A stretch of DNA of 36,993 nucleotides from NCBI GenBank assembly GCA_024413595.1, contig JAKSUC010000034.1, forward strand, positions 1 through 36,993, read 5' to 3'. Made by a program: the position numbers and the translations under genes. The DNA comes from Bacteroidales bacterium. GTDB lineage: Bacteria > Bacteroidota > Bacteroidia > Bacteroidales > UBA3824. Shown here one piece after another: positions 23,614-34,384 of this stretch. A model generated the notes under the pieces. That model had not been told where the DNA came from. It searched no databases and saw nothing but the letters and a program-made list of their open reading frames with translations. Each line of letters opens with the position of its first letter. The first letter of the stretch is position 1.

Positions 23614-25011
23614 TTATTTTTCAACAGCAATAAAAGTTACACGACGATTTTTTGCACGATTTTCTTCACTATCATTTGGAACTATAGGCTCAAGATAACC
23701 TTTTGACTCACATCTAATTTGAGAAGCATTTGCTCCATGTTTTATCAAATCTGCTTTAAATGCTTGTGCTCGTTTTAAACCTATTGCTTTATTTGATGCT
23801 AATGATCCTACATTATCGGTATGTCCTGTAATAATCAAAACTTTACTTGGATTACTATTTAAATAAGCTACCATATCGTCAATAACTGTAATATCGCCAT
23901 TATAATCAGGCTCTGCAGATCCAAATTTATAACCAATTGTCATTTCTTTGGTTAAATCAACTTTTTTCTTTGGTTCTGGTTCGTAGTCAAAATTGTCTTC
24001 TATTTCAATTTGTGGAATTTCTATTTCAATAATTTCTGTTTCTAGAGGATCTGGCAAATAAATTGGTTCTGGAATTAATGGTAATTGTGGTTTACGAACA
24101 ATTCCTAAATATCTGCGAACTCCTATTTGAATGCCTGCATCTATTGCATGAACTTTATGTACTTTTGTCGAAGCCATAACTCCATGATAAACAGTTGTTT
24201 GATAATCAAATTGAAGATGATCTTGATTAGAACGAACATTATTTAACGAACAATCAAAATAAGCTCCTAGCATTAAATCCCAATGAGGATTAATTAGATA
24301 CATAAAATTCACATTGGTGAAAGCTGACAACATAGTTTTTACGTATGCAGTTGTTTTTTCATCTTTAAAATCCATAAAATTATGATTATCCATGCCGTAA
24401 AGGTCTAGTTTAAAGATGTCGTAATAGCCATGAGTTTCTAAATGATTTTCTACCATTTTTGCTCGTCCATAAATTTGTGTAGAAAGTTTTGAACCTGCAC
24501 CTGCTTGAAAACGCCATTTTTGCCCCATTTCTGTTTGATAATACATACCAACAGGAATATCAATCATAACAAAGTTTTGTGTTTCTTTTACATTTAAATA
24601 ATGAGTTCTATGATCGTATGTAATATTTTGAACATCAACAGCATTAGGAAAATGGTCAACATAATTCATTGTTGCTTTTGAATTAAATGAGGTAAAACCT
24701 AAACCTCCTCCTACTCCCCAATGATGTGTAAAATACCAATAAAAATTACCTTCTATTTTGGCACCACCACCACTATTGCGTTTTCCATCTTCTGGATTAT
24801 ACCACATTGTATGAAATCCTCCTCCTGCGGTTAATGAAACGTATGGTCCAAAATGAACTTTGTTTAAATGAAGTGTATCTAATTCAAAACATTTTTTTGT
24901 TTGTAATGTATCTTGTGATGTTGACAATATATCAACTTGTGCCATTACTGTTGCATTTAAACTAGCTAATAATAATGCTGTTGAAAATGCGTATTTTACT
25001 AAAGTTTTCAC
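23614..25011 (-). CDS. OmpA-family outer-membrane protein (barrel plus peptidoglycan-binding domain)
   Basis: An outer-membrane protein anchored to peptidoglycan. Start: GTG at 25011, since no ATG is available in frame until residue 23; this gives a full signal peptide ending ...NATVMAQ. Residues about 50-320 are beta-strand rich with aromatic belts and frequent Gly, Tyr and His, as in OmpA-like porin barrels. A Pro/Glu-rich linker (about 325-355) leads to the OmpA domain, with GHTDNVGS and a late NRRVTF, the peptidoglycan-binding signature. It lies 66 nt downstream of the giant T9SS cargo gene, separated by a terminator, so it likely has its own transcript. It may work with that cargo at the surface, as often seen for OmpA/PorP-like neighbours. 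Confidence 0.9.
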   Translation of the reverse strand: MKTLVKYAFSTALLLASLNATVMAQVDILSTSQDTLQTKKCFELDTLHLNKVHFGPYVSLTAGGGFHTMWYNPEDGKRNSGGGAKIEGNFYWYFTHHWGVGGGLGFTSFNSKATMNYVDHFPNAVDVQNITYDHRTHYLNVKETQNFVMIDIPVGMYYQTEMGQKWRFQAGAGSKLSTQIYGRAKMVENHLETHGYYDIFKLDLYGMDNHNFMDFKDEKTTAYVKTMLSAFTNVNFMYLINPHWDLMLGAYFDCSLNNVRSNQDHLQFDYQTTVYHGVMASTKVHKVHAIDAGIQIGVRRYLGIVRKPQLPLIPEPIYLPDPLETEIIEIEIPQIEIEDNFDYEPEPKKKVDLTKEMTIGYKFGSAEPDYNGDITVIDDMVAYLNSNPSKVLIITGHTDNVGSLASNKAIGLKRAQAFKADLIKHGANASQIRCESKGYLEPIVPNDSEENRAKNRRVTFIAVEK

Positions 25012-25041
25012 TTTTTTATTTTTTTCTAATATTAATGATTA

Positions 25042-25069
25042 AAAAAACGACTCTCTCTTTTAGAGAGTC
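25042..25069 (-). terminator. Terminator of the giant secreted-protein gene
   Basis: GACTCTCT (25049-25056) and AGAGAGTC (25062-25069) form an 8-bp stem. On minus it is followed by GTTTTTTT. It lies between the giant gene and the OmpA-family gene. Confidence 0.85.
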
Positions 25070-25077
25070 ATTTTTTG

Positions 25078-28000
25078 TTATCTAACTATGAATTTTTCTG
25101 AATATGGAATTCCATCAATGATTACTTGAACAGCATATTCTCCAGTTTTTAATCTAAAGAAGTTTGTTCTTTCAACTTTGTTAGTTTCTTTTACTACAGA
25201 ACCTGAAGCGGTTGTAATTGAGAGTGTTGCAGTTTTTAATTTTTCAGGATTTGCACTTGTTATTATAACTCTGAACTCTTCCATATTTTTGATAGGATTT
25301 GGAGCAACAACAATTTTAATTGCATCTAAAATTTCGATATTGCTACGATAAAATGGACATGTCATTAATGTTCGATTATCGTCGGTTGTTACTTGAGCAG
25401 AATACCAACCGTCAAGTCCACGATTTTCACCTCGTTTATCTTGATAAAACTGTTTTGTTTCGTTTTGAACAATTTCTAAATTATTTTCTTCTTGTCCAAA
25501 ATACCATTGAAATTCTACAAAATTATATCCATCAATATTGTTGTTAACAAATACAACATCGTGAAATTTACTATCAGCATATTCGGTTCCTAAATAAATT
25601 TCAAATGCAAATGAATATTTTTCACTTTGAACATCTCCTTTGCGATATGTTATATATCCTGTATATTTACCTGCTTTTGCATTTGCAGGAATATGGAATG
25701 TTGAATTGTTGATATTAATCCAACCTGTATTTACTAAACCTTGAGAAACTGCATTTTCGTCAAAATCTATTAAACATTCATCAGGATTACCTTCTACTAT
25801 TGCTTTAACATCGACATCTGTATCAGGACAGAAACCTGCAACAACCTCATCTTCATCAACTTTAGTTGTATATACCAAATTTCCATCAGGATTTGGAACA
25901 ACTTTAATGTTTGAAGAATATATTTCACCGTCAAATTTTGATGGTTTTACAACATAACATTCTGCATCTTCGCCTGTTAATACATATTCAACTATTATTG
26001 ATTGTTTTCCAATCTTTTCGGTTTCATATTCAGATGTTTTTATAGCAATTTTAACATCATCACCATCTAAAACTTGCTTTTGATTAATTTTAGCATTTGA
26101 TGCGTCAGCTGATTTATTACCATCGTATGGTTTTGAAGATTTTACTTCTGATGTTGCTGTAATAACTTTTGGAGAAACTGTTATTGTTATTGGTTTTGAA
26201 TATTCTAAAACACCTTTTGTATCATCTGAATATTTTACAACTATTTGATAATCATTTGGACGAAGTATTGTTCCGTCAGAAATAGGTAATTTGTTTCCGT
26301 CATTGTCAACAATAAAATATTCTACATCTCCATCTGTTAAAACATTACCATTTTTATCAGTTATTTTTGCAGAAATTTCTTCGCCTATTTTAGAACCATA
26401 TTCAAATTCATCATCATTAATTGTAAATACTACATCAATTGCGGGATTGATGTTTGCTTGTAGTTTTTTATCGTTTATAGAATAATTTGCTTTGTCATTA
26501 CCACTTAATGAAAATTCAACAGTAACTTGTTTATTATTTCCAACTTCTGGATTATCAAATTTTGCTGAAGAAACTGAAACTACAACATCGTCACCAATTA
26601 TAATTCCATTAACAATATATTTTGGATCTATTGTAGCGTCAACATTTCCATCATATATTTTATCATTTGCAACTATATTTTCAATAGTGATAAGTTTTGA
26701 ATAAATTTCACCCAAATATGTATTTTTAACTACTTGATAATGTTCAGAATTATTACCAGTTAAATGTCCTATTATATTAATTGTACAAGTTCCTGCATTT
26801 TCGCTTGTATATTCTTTAGTTTCAATTACGTATGTTAATTTATCAGAATAGTTTTTGGTTGAACTGATAGAAAAATTATCATTTACATTTTTAGTTCCAT
26901 CATAAACTTTATCTGCATTTTCAATTTTATCAGCATAATATTTTGCTTTTTCAACATTAATTGATTTCTTTGTTTCTCCAATTACTTTATTGTCAAGAAC
27001 ATATTTTACTATGATAGTTTGATTTCCAGATGGAATTCTATCTCCTTCTTTATATTCTTTATCACCAATAAAATAATGAATTTCCGCATCTGTTACAGTA
27101 GTTTTAGGATTTGCTGTAATTCCTCCTCCTATTATTGCTTCTGTTGTTGCATAAGTTGCAGATTCTGGACATGTAAAATCAATATCAACTTTTTTAACAG
27201 TAATAGTTTTTGTTGCATCAGTGATTTTAATTCCTTTTTCATTGTAATATTCTACTTTGATAGTATGAATACCTTCTGATATTTTTTCTCCTGAATTAAC
27301 TTCTTTATCATCAACATAAAAAACATATTTACCACCATCTGTTGCATCAGGATAATTAGCTGTAATTCCACCAATTACATCTATTTGAGTTTCAACTGTT
27401 CCTAAAATTGGTTCGTCTTTGGCATTAATTGTTAATGTGTTAGGAGGAATAATTTTTGCTGTTAAACCTTTTGTAACTAATTTATAATTATTATAAATAT
27501 CATCAACAATTTCAACATTAACTTGAGCCTTTGCTCCTATTTCTGAAGATTCAAAACGCCAATTATCAACATTTAATGAAACTTTGTCACCTTTTACAAA
27601 ATCATCTTTTTGATTATAAGATCCAGGGGTTAAATAGTTGGTTCCATCATAAATTTTATCTTGTGCTGAAAGTTCAACGGTTATCTCTTTTTGTGTGATA
27701 GTTCCAGTTGTTAATGTTTTATTAATTTCATAATTTTCAGCGTATGAATTTTCATCTGTAAATGTAAATAAAACATCTACTGTTTTATTTTTTCCTTGAT
27801 TTTCATCATTATATGTTGCTGTTGGAACAACATTTACAGGATTGCCATTTATTGTAACAGTATATTTTTCTGTTAATGTTGCAGTATTTGTTCCATCGTA
27901 TGTTTTAGATGGGTTATCATCTTTTATGTTTTCGTTTATTGTTAATTTAGCTTTGTTTATTGTTCCTAAATAATATTCATTTTCAGGTTTAACTTCATAA

Positions 28001-31000
28001 TTATCATCATAATTAGAACCAGTTGGGAAATTTAAACTAACAGTTACTTTTTTATCATTTTTTGATTTTGAAGCATTTGGAGTATCATATTCAGCTGTTG
28101 CAATCAAAATAACCTCATCATTTCCAATTTTTAATTTTGGTTGATTGATTGTTGCTTTTCTATTTCCATCATAATCTTTTTCAAATTTATCATAAATTGG
28201 AACTGTAATAACTTTTTTATTAATTTTAAAATCAATAGGTCCTAAATGAATTTCTGAATAATCAGAATTGTTAGGAACAAAAACAACATCAATATTATTA
28301 TAAGTACCTGCATAATATGTACTTTCATTAACATCATAACGTTTTCCATCAATAACCACATACAATTTTCCGTCAACATCTTTTGTATCAATATCAACAA
28401 CATTATTTAACAAATCACCATAAGTCATTTCAGGATTTGTTTTTATTGTTACTTTAGGTTCTTTTTTCTTGATAGTTACATTATCTTGATAAAACAAACA
28501 TGAAGAATTGTCTGATTTTACTAAATATTTCTTAACTTGATAAGTACCAACACCTGATAATTTTACTTCATCATTTTTAAATTCTTCTTGTGTAAGAATA
28601 TATTTTTCTGTACTATTAAGAATAAAATCTTCTGAATATATGATAGGATCATTTGTGTTAGATGTATTTAAAACATTAATAACAAATTTATATCCCCATT
28701 TTTTATTTGGGAAAGAAGGTGATGTAATTGTTACATAATAATTATTAACACCTTTGTTTGGAGATACTTTAATTGTTTTTGTTGTTTCTCCAGATTTCCA
28801 AACATATTGAGCATCAGAAATTTCAGCTCCAGAATTTGCATTTTTTAATGTTGCGTCGAGTGTTATATTTAAATTATTCCAATCAAAGCATTGATAAATA
28901 GATGGTTGAATTGTATAAATCAAAGCACCTTCAGAATTAGAAGCAACTTTTCCTTCTGTATAAGTGTCAACACGACGCCAAAGTTTATTTTCTTCAGCTT
29001 TAACTATTAAATCTTTTCCAGTTTCTCCAGAGATTGTTGTCCAAGTTTTTCCTCCATCAGAACTTACTTCCCAAGAATATGTTGCTTCTGTATTATTTCC
29101 TGTAAATGTGATATTTTCACCATTTTCTACAAAATCGCTAACACTTATTTCTGGTTTTTGATAAAATCTAATTTTAACATCATTACTTGTTATAGTTTTT
29201 AAATCTTTGTCGGTTGCAACGCAATTATATGTGTATAAACCAGCAATTGATTCTGTTGCTGTAAATGAAGAATTTGTTTCGTCAGAAATATTTTCACCAT
29301 CTTTTTTCCATTGATAACTTGGAGAAAGTGAAGATGGTTTTAATGATGTTGTAAGTGATGCAGAATTGTTTATTTCAACAAAAGATGTATTAGCTGTTGC
29401 TACAAGCGAAGCAGAATTAGATATTTTTATATTTATTGTATATTCTATTGATTCGCCATTTCGTTCGTCAACTAATTTTACTTTAATGGTTTGAGATTCT
29501 GTAGGAGCATCAACGGCAACTTTTATTGTTCCTGAATTATCAACAACTGAAAAATAATTATCTGATTGTGTGATAATTATATTTTTTAAATTATCTCCAT
29601 CAATATCAGACCAATCTAATTTGAATGTTTCACCAGAAAAGTCTACTACATAATCTGTTTTATTTAGAATAGGAACATTATTATAAAAATTAAATTTTAA
29701 TGTAGAATTACTTGTTCCTTGGTTATCTCCTAATGATTTTAATAAACTATTAGTTTCTGGAATATAGCTATCTTTTATAAAATATTGAATAGTAACATTA
29801 TTAGAACTATTTGCAACAGGTACAAATTTATAAGAACCGTCAGAATTTATATTAATAGTTCCAATTTTCTTATTATTTTGTAAAATTTCAAAATCTTTTC
29901 CAAGAGGAATATTTGTTTCTTCAAATTTTGCACTTGAAAGTGTAATTTCGTCATTATCAATATCTATATCTTTTTGTTCACCTGATAAAAGTGCTTTTAT
30001 AACATTGCCACCTTCAATTGTAGAATAATTTTTAGAAATTTCAACAACATCAGGATTTGCTTGAGGATTAGAATTTAAAACACAAATAATTTTGTCAGAT
30101 GCTTTAATATTGTTGGTTGTATGTTTATTCTGTTCAAAATTAGAAAAATCACCCCAATATGACTCAATGTATGGATCTTTTGGAATACCATTAGCATCAA
30201 AATTTGTAGCATCCAAATCTTTAAAATCTCCTGGACGAAGTACATAAGCATTTGGTGTAAATGTTTTGTGTGCAGCTTTTGCTGTAACTAATGCTTCAAT
30301 AGTTAAGGTAATTGTTCCGCCTTTTTCCAAACTGAATTCTGCAATACTATGATTTGGTTCTTCTGTATTTGAAATAAAATTACAAGTGTTTCCATTTTTT
30401 GCTGTTATATTTGTTATTTCTATACCAGATATAAAATCAATTCCTGCTTTTATTTCATCAAGAGTTTTTTCGTAAGTTGCGCAACCTGTTTTTTTTGTGT
30501 TATTTTTAAAATCGTAAAAAGTACCATTATTGGTATAAATATTTTCTAATGTAATTTCATATTTGATAGTTTCACCAACACGAATTTTACAATATTTATC
30601 TTCACATGGATTTAAAATTACAACATTTTTAACAGATAAATCAACATAATTTACATATACTTTATTCTTCCAAATAGCTGGCTCTCCTTGTATATATACC
30701 CAGTTGTCAATAATATAATCATTTCCATATTTAGGATCTAACCAATAATTACCTACACCTTGTGCGGTTTGTTGTCCTTTATTATCTCTATAATAAAACT
30801 CTTGTGGTATTTCTTTTCCATCTTTTAGTAAACTAATTTTAACGCCACACTTTGAAGGATCAGAACCATCTTGATAATAATTGGTTTCAACATCATTAAA
30901 AGGGAAATGGACTTCTGCTGATTTTATAACAGCTTTCATATATACAGATGCGCCATCTGCGTATTCTCCATTAGCTTTTTTGCCATCCCAAATAAATTTA

Positions 31001-32355
31001 TTTTCACCTTGGTCGCAATATCGTTTTATTACTAGTTTATCATTTTCATTATCATTAAAAACTAACGAAATTTCAACTTCACCAGAAGCAGAAGCATTAA
31101 ATGAAATATATGAACCTTCAGGACCAATTAATCCTTCTTTGTTATTTTCTATACCAACTATTTTTAAATCTGTTACTTTGGGCAATTCTACTTGATTTCC
31201 AGAATTTAACCATGTTTTTTGTTTGGCTTGATTTTTCCCTTGATAATCATATAAATAAATATCTGCTTCTTGGGGCATATTTTCTAAATCAGGTATGGCA
31301 AAAAACATTTTGTGTGTTATATCTTTGTCAACGATTTCGTTATTATTATCAAATTTAGAATAATCTGCGTAACGTGGATCTTTGATATTAAGAGGTATAG
31401 TATTGCTTGATTTTAAATTTTGATAAGTTGGTGTACCTCCATACGAACCTTGAAAACTATTTAATGTTTTGTTAGAAACGCCATCTGGATTTGAAACAAC
31501 ACCTTTATTGTTTGCAAAAAAACAGAAATTGAAACCATTTTGACCATTAGCATCAACTATATATATATAACCATCATCGGTTAAAACATACATTTTTGAA
31601 TACCAACCTTGTGATTTTGCTCTTTTTTCTGCATCGGTTTTTCCACTTACAGACTCGAAATTATTTCCTAAATGTCCATTAAAAATGGTACAATAAGCAC
31701 GTCCTGGAAATAGTTGAGTTCCATCACCAACCGAAACATCAAATGCTGCTATTTCAAAATTTTCAGCATCATTTTGATTAAAATCTATTGCAACTGTTCT
31801 TCCGGGCTTTATATAATCACTACCTGTAGATTTTGCTCTAAAACTAACAGTATAAATACCAGTTTCTGTGATTTCTTCTTTTAATTGAATTGCATTATAT
31901 CCATCTTTTTTAGAGCCATAATTTGGTCCTGCTAATTCTTTGGTTCTATCTGCAATAAAACCAATTTCTTTATCATCACCTTGTTTATTTAAAATTACTT
32001 TTCCTGATGGTGATGTTACAACAATAGAACCTGCATATTTTGCATTCATAACGCTCGACGCAACATAAAGGATTTCGCCCTTTTTTACGTAAACATAAAT
32101 ATCACCATAATTTGGGAAAGGATTTTTGGCATCATTACCTGGACCTATTGAACTGACCATTGTTGCTCGTGTAGCATATTTGTTATTTTCCATTCCTGCT
32201 GGATACAAATCTTTACTTCCATCGGCAAATGATAAATTAGGATTTAAAATTAGTGCAAAAAATAACGCAAAAAACATTTTCGTTAAAGATTTTGCACACC
32301 AATCACGTTGAAACATAGCTTCGCCATGTCTCTTTTTAGAGTAATTTTCTTTCAT
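25078..32355 (-). CDS. Giant YDG-repeat secreted protein with T9SS type A sorting domain
   Basis: A 2425-residue surface or secreted protein, probably adhesin-like. The N-terminus has a long basic region, then a signal core (MFFALFFALILNPNLSFA), ending near residue 45. Then come beta-rich segments, a cadherin/VCBS-like part (about 765-915), Ig-like segments (about 985-1150), and six YDG/MBG-type repeats with the motif K-x-YDG near residues 1393, 1485, 1568, 1816, 1900 and 2076. The last about 90 residues are a T9SS type A sorting domain: VVAPNP early, then a late GEYAVQVIIDG and terminal KFIVR. This predicts export by Sec, then T9SS, with C-terminal cleavage. No enzyme motif was seen. An OmpA-family gene follows on the same strand. 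Confidence 0.92.
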   Translation of the reverse strand: MKENYSKKRHGEAMFQRDWCAKSLTKMFFALFFALILNPNLSFADGSKDLYPAGMENNKYATRATMVSSIGPGNDAKNPFPNYGDIYVYVKKGEILYVASSVMNAKYAGSIVVTSPSGKVILNKQGDDKEIGFIADRTKELAGPNYGSKKDGYNAIQLKEEITETGIYTVSFRAKSTGSDYIKPGRTVAIDFNQNDAENFEIAAFDVSVGDGTQLFPGRAYCTIFNGHLGNNFESVSGKTDAEKRAKSQGWYSKMYVLTDDGYIYIVDANGQNGFNFCFFANNKGVVSNPDGVSNKTLNSFQGSYGGTPTYQNLKSSNTIPLNIKDPRYADYSKFDNNNEIVDKDITHKMFFAIPDLENMPQEADIYLYDYQGKNQAKQKTWLNSGNQVELPKVTDLKIVGIENNKEGLIGPEGSYISFNASASGEVEISLVFNDNENDKLVIKRYCDQGENKFIWDGKKANGEYADGASVYMKAVIKSAEVHFPFNDVETNYYQDGSDPSKCGVKISLLKDGKEIPQEFYYRDNKGQQTAQGVGNYWLDPKYGNDYIIDNWVYIQGEPAIWKNKVYVNYVDLSVKNVVILNPCEDKYCKIRVGETIKYEITLENIYTNNGTFYDFKNNTKKTGCATYEKTLDEIKAGIDFISGIEITNITAKNGNTCNFISNTEEPNHSIAEFSLEKGGTITLTIEALVTAKAAHKTFTPNAYVLRPGDFKDLDATNFDANGIPKDPYIESYWGDFSNFEQNKHTTNNIKASDKIICVLNSNPQANPDVVEISKNYSTIEGGNVIKALLSGEQKDIDIDNDEITLSSAKFEETNIPLGKDFEILQNNKKIGTININSDGSYKFVPVANSSNNVTIQYFIKDSYIPETNSLLKSLGDNQGTSNSTLKFNFYNNVPILNKTDYVVDFSGETFKLDWSDIDGDNLKNIIITQSDNYFSVVDNSGTIKVAVDAPTESQTIKVKLVDERNGESIEYTINIKISNSASLVATANTSFVEINNSASLTTSLKPSSLSPSYQWKKDGENISDETNSSFTATESIAGLYTYNCVATDKDLKTITSNDVKIRFYQKPEISVSDFVENGENITFTGNNTEATYSWEVSSDGGKTWTTISGETGKDLIVKAEENKLWRRVDTYTEGKVASNSEGALIYTIQPSIYQCFDWNNLNITLDATLKNANSGAEISDAQYVWKSGETTKTIKVSPNKGVNNYYVTITSPSFPNKKWGYKFVINVLNTSNTNDPIIYSEDFILNSTEKYILTQEEFKNDEVKLSGVGTYQVKKYLVKSDNSSCLFYQDNVTIKKKEPKVTIKTNPEMTYGDLLNNVVDIDTKDVDGKLYVVIDGKRYDVNESTYYAGTYNNIDVVFVPNNSDYSEIHLGPIDFKINKKVITVPIYDKFEKDYDGNRKATINQPKLKIGNDEVILIATAEYDTPNASKSKNDKKVTVSLNFPTGSNYDDNYEVKPENEYYLGTINKAKLTINENIKDDNPSKTYDGTNTATLTEKYTVTINGNPVNVVPTATYNDENQGKNKTVDVLFTFTDENSYAENYEINKTLTTGTITQKEITVELSAQDKIYDGTNYLTPGSYNQKDDFVKGDKVSLNVDNWRFESSEIGAKAQVNVEIVDDIYNNYKLVTKGLTAKIIPPNTLTINAKDEPILGTVETQIDVIGGITANYPDATDGGKYVFYVDDKEVNSGEKISEGIHTIKVEYYNEKGIKITDATKTITVKKVDIDFTCPESATYATTEAIIGGGITANPKTTVTDAEIHYFIGDKEYKEGDRIPSGNQTIIVKYVLDNKVIGETKKSINVEKAKYYADKIENADKVYDGTKNVNDNFSISSTKNYSDKLTYVIETKEYTSENAGTCTINIIGHLTGNNSEHYQVVKNTYLGEIYSKLITIENIVANDKIYDGNVDATIDPKYIVNGIIIGDDVVVSVSSAKFDNPEVGNNKQVTVEFSLSGNDKANYSINDKKLQANINPAIDVVFTINDDEFEYGSKIGEEISAKITDKNGNVLTDGDVEYFIVDNDGNKLPISDGTILRPNDYQIVVKYSDDTKGVLEYSKPITITVSPKVITATSEVKSSKPYDGNKSADASNAKINQKQVLDGDDVKIAIKTSEYETEKIGKQSIIVEYVLTGEDAECYVVKPSKFDGEIYSSNIKVVPNPDGNLVYTTKVDEDEVVAGFCPDTDVDVKAIVEGNPDECLIDFDENAVSQGLVNTGWININNSTFHIPANAKAGKYTGYITYRKGDVQSEKYSFAFEIYLGTEYADSKFHDVVFVNNNIDGYNFVEFQWYFGQEENNLEIVQNETKQFYQDKRGENRGLDGWYSAQVTTDDNRTLMTCPFYRSNIEILDAIKIVVAPNPIKNMEEFRVIITSANPEKLKTATLSITTASGSVVKETNKVERTNFFRLKTGEYAVQVIIDGIPYSEKFIVR

Positions 32356-32620
32356 ACGTTTCTCTTATTTATTATTTTAAAAAAAAATACACATAAATTT
32401 TCTAAAACTATAAAATATAGCTTTTTTCTAAAATCAATAGCATATAATTCTAATCAAAAGTTAAGCAACTTTGATTTATCACTACGATATAGGTTGGATT
32501 TGTAAAAATAATAGTAATGATAAGTTGCTACATATAGTCTTTATTCTCGACACATTTATACGATAATTGTTGCGTTATGATTATTGTTTAATATTAAAAA
32601 AATGTTAACTATTTTTTTTA

Positions 32621-33298
32621 TTATTTTAGTACTTTATTATTTTTTGTCCAAATTATTAAACCATAAACCGAATTTATTAAGTAAAATGACCACATTGCTG
32701 TCATAATATAATCATTTCGCAAAATCCACATTAATACACTAAAACAATTTACAATAATCCAAAAAATCCATTGTTCTCTATATCTTAATATCATTAAAAA
32801 ATTTGCAACTATACTCAATATCGTTGTTGTGCTATCTAACCAAGCAGAATTTCCTCCTAAATAATTTAATAATAGTTTATATATATAAATAAATATAATA
32901 CTTCCTAATAGTGTTAATATTAATATTGATGGTTTCATTTTTTCAGATTTAACGGTTCCAGTTTTGTCTGTTAAGTGTTTTTTCCAATAATATAATCCGA
33001 AAAACTGACACGGAAGATAATATAATCCATTTAGCATCACTTCTCCATATAATTGATTAGAATATGCTATAAATAAATATGAAAGAATGTTTATTGTTCC
33101 CCAATAATATTGTGCACGTTTTCCTCCTGCACATAATACTACGCATGTTATTCCGCATATTGATGCTATTGTGTCTATTGTTATATATAAAGGTGTATTT
33201 TCTTTGTTAGTTATTGCAAAATATATTGAAAATAATACAACACCTAATATTTCAAACATTTGAAATGGTGTGAGATATTTTTTTATAATATTTATCAT
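32621..33298 (-). CDS. pnuC: Nicotinamide riboside transporter PnuC
   Basis: Inner-membrane facilitator for nicotinamide riboside. At 225 residues it has about seven hydrophobic segments and the family pattern YYWGTINILSYLFIAY followed by YGEVMLNGLYYLPCQFFGLYYWKK (key residues W, N, Y, G, W). It starts 11 nt after the end of the nadR-like gene and is cotranscribed with it, so uptake and phosphorylation of nicotinamide riboside are paired. The 265-nt gap to the giant gene start holds no ORF and no clear terminator. Confidence 0.95.
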   Translation of the reverse strand: MINIIKKYLTPFQMFEILGVVLFSIYFAITNKENTPLYITIDTIASICGITCVVLCAGGKRAQYYWGTINILSYLFIAYSNQLYGEVMLNGLYYLPCQFFGLYYWKKHLTDKTGTVKSEKMKPSILILTLLGSIIFIYIYKLLLNYLGGNSAWLDSTTTILSIVANFLMILRYREQWIFWIIVNCFSVLMWILRNDYIMTAMWSFYLINSVYGLIIWTKNNKVLK

Positions 33299-33309
33299 CT
33301 TTTATTTGT

Positions 33310-34311
33310 TTAGTTTAGTATATTTTTAATGGCTTTGCATGCTTTGTTAAATCGTTCGTTATAAGAACCTGAAATTTCAATAAATTTAAATCCGCAATCT
33401 TTATAAATCTTTTTTATCGACTCACTTACAAATTTTCTATTGTTTGCAATTTCTTTAGTTCTACCATCTAAATAAAATTTTACGTCTGGTTCTAAAAACA
33501 AGATTAAATCATAAGAATTTATTTGCGAAATTGCTAATGCAAGTGCTGAATTTTTATCTTTTTCTTTGTCTTTTAAAAAGTCAATAAAAAATTTTGTTAT
33601 TAAACAATCGGTATCTTCTATTAAAATTTTATTACAATATTTTATTAAATTCATCTCTTTTAGTTTGTGTTCTAAAAGAATTCTTGTAAAATCTTGACTC
33701 AACATAAAATCTTCTGAACCACTAAGTTCGCTTATATCTCGTCCTACTTCTTCTAAATATTGAGTGCAAAAATAATTTGCAAGATTTTGAGCTAAAACTG
33801 ATTTTCCTGTGCTTTCTGAACCAATTATTAAAACTTTTTTTGTAAAATATTCTTTTACAATATTTGGTATCATATTCCAATGTTCAAAAACATTAGTTCT
33901 AATAATTGTTGAAGATATTTCATTTCTCGGGAAAATATATAATTTACTTTCTGGATAACATTTTGCCCAAAAACTATTTTCGTCATAATCACTGCCACAA
34001 AATACAACATCAATTTTTTGCTTAACATATTCTTTGATTTTTTTAGAGTCAGAAAACCAATTTTCTTCTGAATATTCAGCTTTGCTTGTTGTATTATCTT
34101 CTAAAATATAAATTGAAACATTACCTATATGTTTGGTTAACTGATAAATCCAACGATAACGAACACGAACATCAATTTCATCAACATTTTTTGTTGAAGA
34201 TATAATTATCAATAATTTTTCGCAAATGCCTGACGCTTTGATTATACATTCAAGATGACCTAAATGTAATGGATTAAAAGAACCTCCATAAATTCCAAAT
34301 TTATATTCCAT
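33310..34311 (-). CDS. nadR: Bifunctional NMN adenylyltransferase / nicotinamide riboside kinase (NadR-like)
   Basis: This makes NAD from nicotinamide riboside: the C-terminal kinase makes NMN and the N-terminal nucleotidyltransferase makes NAD. The N-terminal domain has GGSFNPLHLGH (9-19, the HxGH nucleotidyltransferase motif) and ISSTIIR (132-138). The kinase domain has the P-loop GSESTGKS (164-171). There is no N-terminal helix-turn-helix as in enterobacterial NadR, so it should be an enzyme and not a repressor. It is followed 11 nt later by pnuC. A proS terminator separates it from proS. Confidence 0.93.
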   Translation of the reverse strand: MEYKFGIYGGSFNPLHLGHLECIIKASGICEKLLIIISSTKNVDEIDVRVRYRWIYQLTKHIGNVSIYILEDNTTSKAEYSEENWFSDSKKIKEYVKQKIDVVFCGSDYDENSFWAKCYPESKLYIFPRNEISSTIIRTNVFEHWNMIPNIVKEYFTKKVLIIGSESTGKSVLAQNLANYFCTQYLEEVGRDISELSGSEDFMLSQDFTRILLEHKLKEMNLIKYCNKILIEDTDCLITKFFIDFLKDKEKDKNSALALAISQINSYDLILFLEPDVKFYLDGRTKEIANNRKFVSESIKKIYKDCGFKFIEISGSYNERFNKACKAIKNILN

Positions 34312-34330
34312 AAATGATATTTATAAAAAT

Positions 34331-34366
34331 CAAAAAAAAATCCGCCTCAAAAAAATGAAGCGGATT
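34331..34366 (-). terminator. Terminator of proS
   Basis: AATCCGC plus TCA (34339-34349, one mismatch) pairs with TGA plus GCGGATT (34356-34366). On minus a T-run follows. It sits 19 nt past the proS stop, between proS and the nadR-like gene. Confidence 0.85.
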
Positions 34367-34384
34367 TTTTATTTAACTAACATA

